Source: Erythrobacter tepidarius (GTDB taxonomy: Bacteria; Pseudomonadota; Alphaproteobacteria; Sphingomonadales; Sphingomonadaceae). From it: a DNA stretch of 64,000 bases. A program made the translations under genes and the position numbers. Within the stretch, counting starts at the first letter, position 1. Every line of letters begins with the position of its first letter. The stretch is from NCBI RefSeq assembly GCF_002155695.1, contig NZ_MUYJ01000004.1, forward strand, positions 124,001 through 188,000. The letters run 5' to 3'. The notes below the pieces were generated by a model. The model was not told the DNA's origin and ran no database searches. It saw only the letters and a program-made list of their open reading frames with translations. Below, one piece after another: positions 62,891 to 64,000 of the stretch.

Positions 62891-64000
62891 TCAGGCTCCC
62901 TGGCTGGGCGGGCGATAGGCCCGCAGATTCTCGTCGAGTTGGCGCGCGAGCGCGAACAGGCTGCTTTCTGCGCCGGCGTTGCCCACCAGTTGAACCCCGA
63001 TCGGCAACCCGTCGGCGGTCCATCCCGCCGGTATGCTGATGGCTGGAAGACCGGCGATATTCGCAAGGCAGGTGAAATCGGCCTGTGCAGGCGGTTCAGG
63101 ATCGCTGTGCGGGAATGGCGGATTGGGCACGGTCGGCAGAATCAGGAAGCCATGCTCCGCGACCAGCGCCAGCACTTCGGCACGCGTGCGGGCGAGGATC
63201 GCGCGATCCTCGGCCCAGTCGGCAAGGCTGCGGCGTGGACCGTAGCCGAGCAACTTCGCCAGCTTGTCGGAGGTAGCAACCCCGCGCAGGTGCGCCGCCA
63301 TCGCGCGCGACACGCCGATGAACCCGGCAAAGCGGATGCGCGATTGCGGGTGCGTCAGTGCAACTGACGCGGGCGGCACCGGCAGCGCAGCGCGCGCCGC
63401 GGCGAAAGAGCGGGCGACTTCCGGATGCAGATCAACCCCATGCCTATCCAAGGTCGCACCCGTTCCCTCCAGCGGATCATCACCGAAGTCCGAGATCACC
63501 CGCGCCACCTCCTCCAGCACGTCAAGATCGCGCGCCAGTGGACCAATGGCATCAAGCGAAAGGTCGGCCGGCTCCAGCCCCTCTTGACTGACGCTTGCGG
63601 TGGCGGGCTTGAAGCCATAGACGCCGCAATGGCTTGCCGGGATGCGCACCGAGCCCATGGTGTCGGTGCCCAATGCTGCGTCGCACAGCCCCGCCGCCAC
63701 CGCCGCCCCGCTGCCGCCGGAGGATCCGCCGGGCGAATAGCCCAGGCGGTGCGGATTTTGAACCGGGCCGAAATGGGGGTTGTTGCTCTTGGCGCCGAGC
63801 GCCCCTTCCTCCATGTTGAGCACGCCGATGATCGCTGCTCCGGCCTGCCTGAGCAGCGCCACCGTGTCAGCGTCACGCTCTGCCAGACGGTTCTTGAAGG
63901 CAGCAAGCCCGGCGTGCCAAGGCATCCCAGCAACCGCGATATTGGCCTTGACCCCGATGGTCATTCCGGCAAGCGGCCCCTCGCCGAAGGTAGCCGAGCG
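62891..64000 (-). CDS. Amidase (partial, continues past the right edge)
   Basis: Amidase-signature enzyme whose 5' end lies beyond position 64000; the frame is open to the edge. The visible 369 residues contain the catalytic Lys in GVKANIAVAG, the YSPGGSSGGSGAAVAAGL cis-Ser and GTDTMGSVRIPAS with the nucleophilic Ser, so it should be active on an amide bond. It is the first visible gene of the seven-gene operon, which suggests the substrate has an amide or imide bond. Confidence 0.9.
   Translation of the reverse strand, partial: RSATFGEGPLAGMTIGVKANIAVAGMPWHAGLAAFKNRLAERDADTVALLRQAGAAIIGVLNMEEGALGAKSNNPHFGPVQNPHRLGYSPGGSSGGSGAAVAAGLCDAALGTDTMGSVRIPASHCGVYGFKPATASVSQEGLEPADLSLDAIGPLARDLDVLEEVARVISDFGDDPLEGTGATLDRHGVDLHPEVARSFAAARAALPVPPASVALTHPQSRIRFAGFIGVSRAMAAHLRGVATSDKLAKLLGYGPRRSLADWAEDRAILARTRAEVLALVAEHGFLILPTVPNPPFPHSDPEPPAQADFTCLANIAGLPAISIPAGWTADGLPIGVQLVGNAGAESSLFALARQLDENLRAYRPPSQGA

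Noticed and set aside
1..64000. CRISPR arrays, rRNA genes, replication origin
   Set aside because: No regularly spaced repeats, no rRNA-like sequence and no DnaA-box cluster were seen on reading the window.

Overview
The window looks like chromosomal DNA of a sphingomonad-type alphaproteobacterium, most likely near Erythrobacter/Porphyrobacter. This is an inference from the high GC, the dense ATGA-coupled operons, the GapR and DUF1244 genes, the TonB receptor style and the relatives that the proteins resemble. No 16S gene or other decisive marker is present.

Layout. (1) 0.4-3.8 kb: a two-gene phage or gene-transfer-agent spike module, a small spike base protein resembling RCAP_rcc01079 and a 1053-residue fibre. 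(2) 3.9-23.8 kb: a surface-polysaccharide locus with a Wzx flippase, a methyltransferase, a WsaF-like glycosyltransferase, an O-acyltransferase, dTDP-rhamnose synthesis (rfbA, C, D, B) and, at the far end, an O-antigen ligase/polymerase. (3) 12.4-21.2 kb, inside that locus: a complete-looking lasso-peptide gene cluster. Its 43-codon precursor at 17660-17791 carries the YxxPxL...G...T leader signature and a predicted core GSGTMMMDGTITMVQVP, which fits a Gly1-Asp8 ring. Around it are the cyclase, the B1 (PqqD-like) and B2 leader-processing proteins and an ABC exporter. Four possible tailoring genes are also present: an HprK-like kinase, a nucleotidyltransferase, a PRMT-like methyltransferase with a PqqD-like tail, and a 2OG-Fe(II) oxygenase. 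A perfect 11-bp hairpin follows the precursor. This is the most notable system in the window.

(4) 23.8-27.7 kb: a valine-degradation operon. (5) 27.8-49.9 kb: ordinary core genes, including pyk, gapR, yebC-ruvC, pnuC-nadR, glpQ, ubiG, lysC, a PilZ-HTH protein, a degenerate GGDEF protein, purT/purU, a LytTR regulator and a quinohaemoprotein alcohol dehydrogenase. ruvC appears to start at CTG. (6) 50.1-57.5 kb: an accessory block that begins at a tRNA-Leu(CAG) with a broken integrase and a broken SDR gene. It carries a TonB receptor, a GntR regulator, a secreted beta-propeller protein and a DUF1254 protein, and ends at an IS3-type transposase scrap. (7) 57.5-64 kb: two secreted hypothetical proteins and a tightly overlapping seven-gene catabolic operon that runs off the right edge.

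How it fits together: the rfb products would supply rhamnose to the WsaF-like transferase, Wzx and the ligase/polymerase would export and assemble the glycan, and the spike module may bind such a surface glycan. The lasso cluster has its own exporter and shares the locus but not obviously the pathway.
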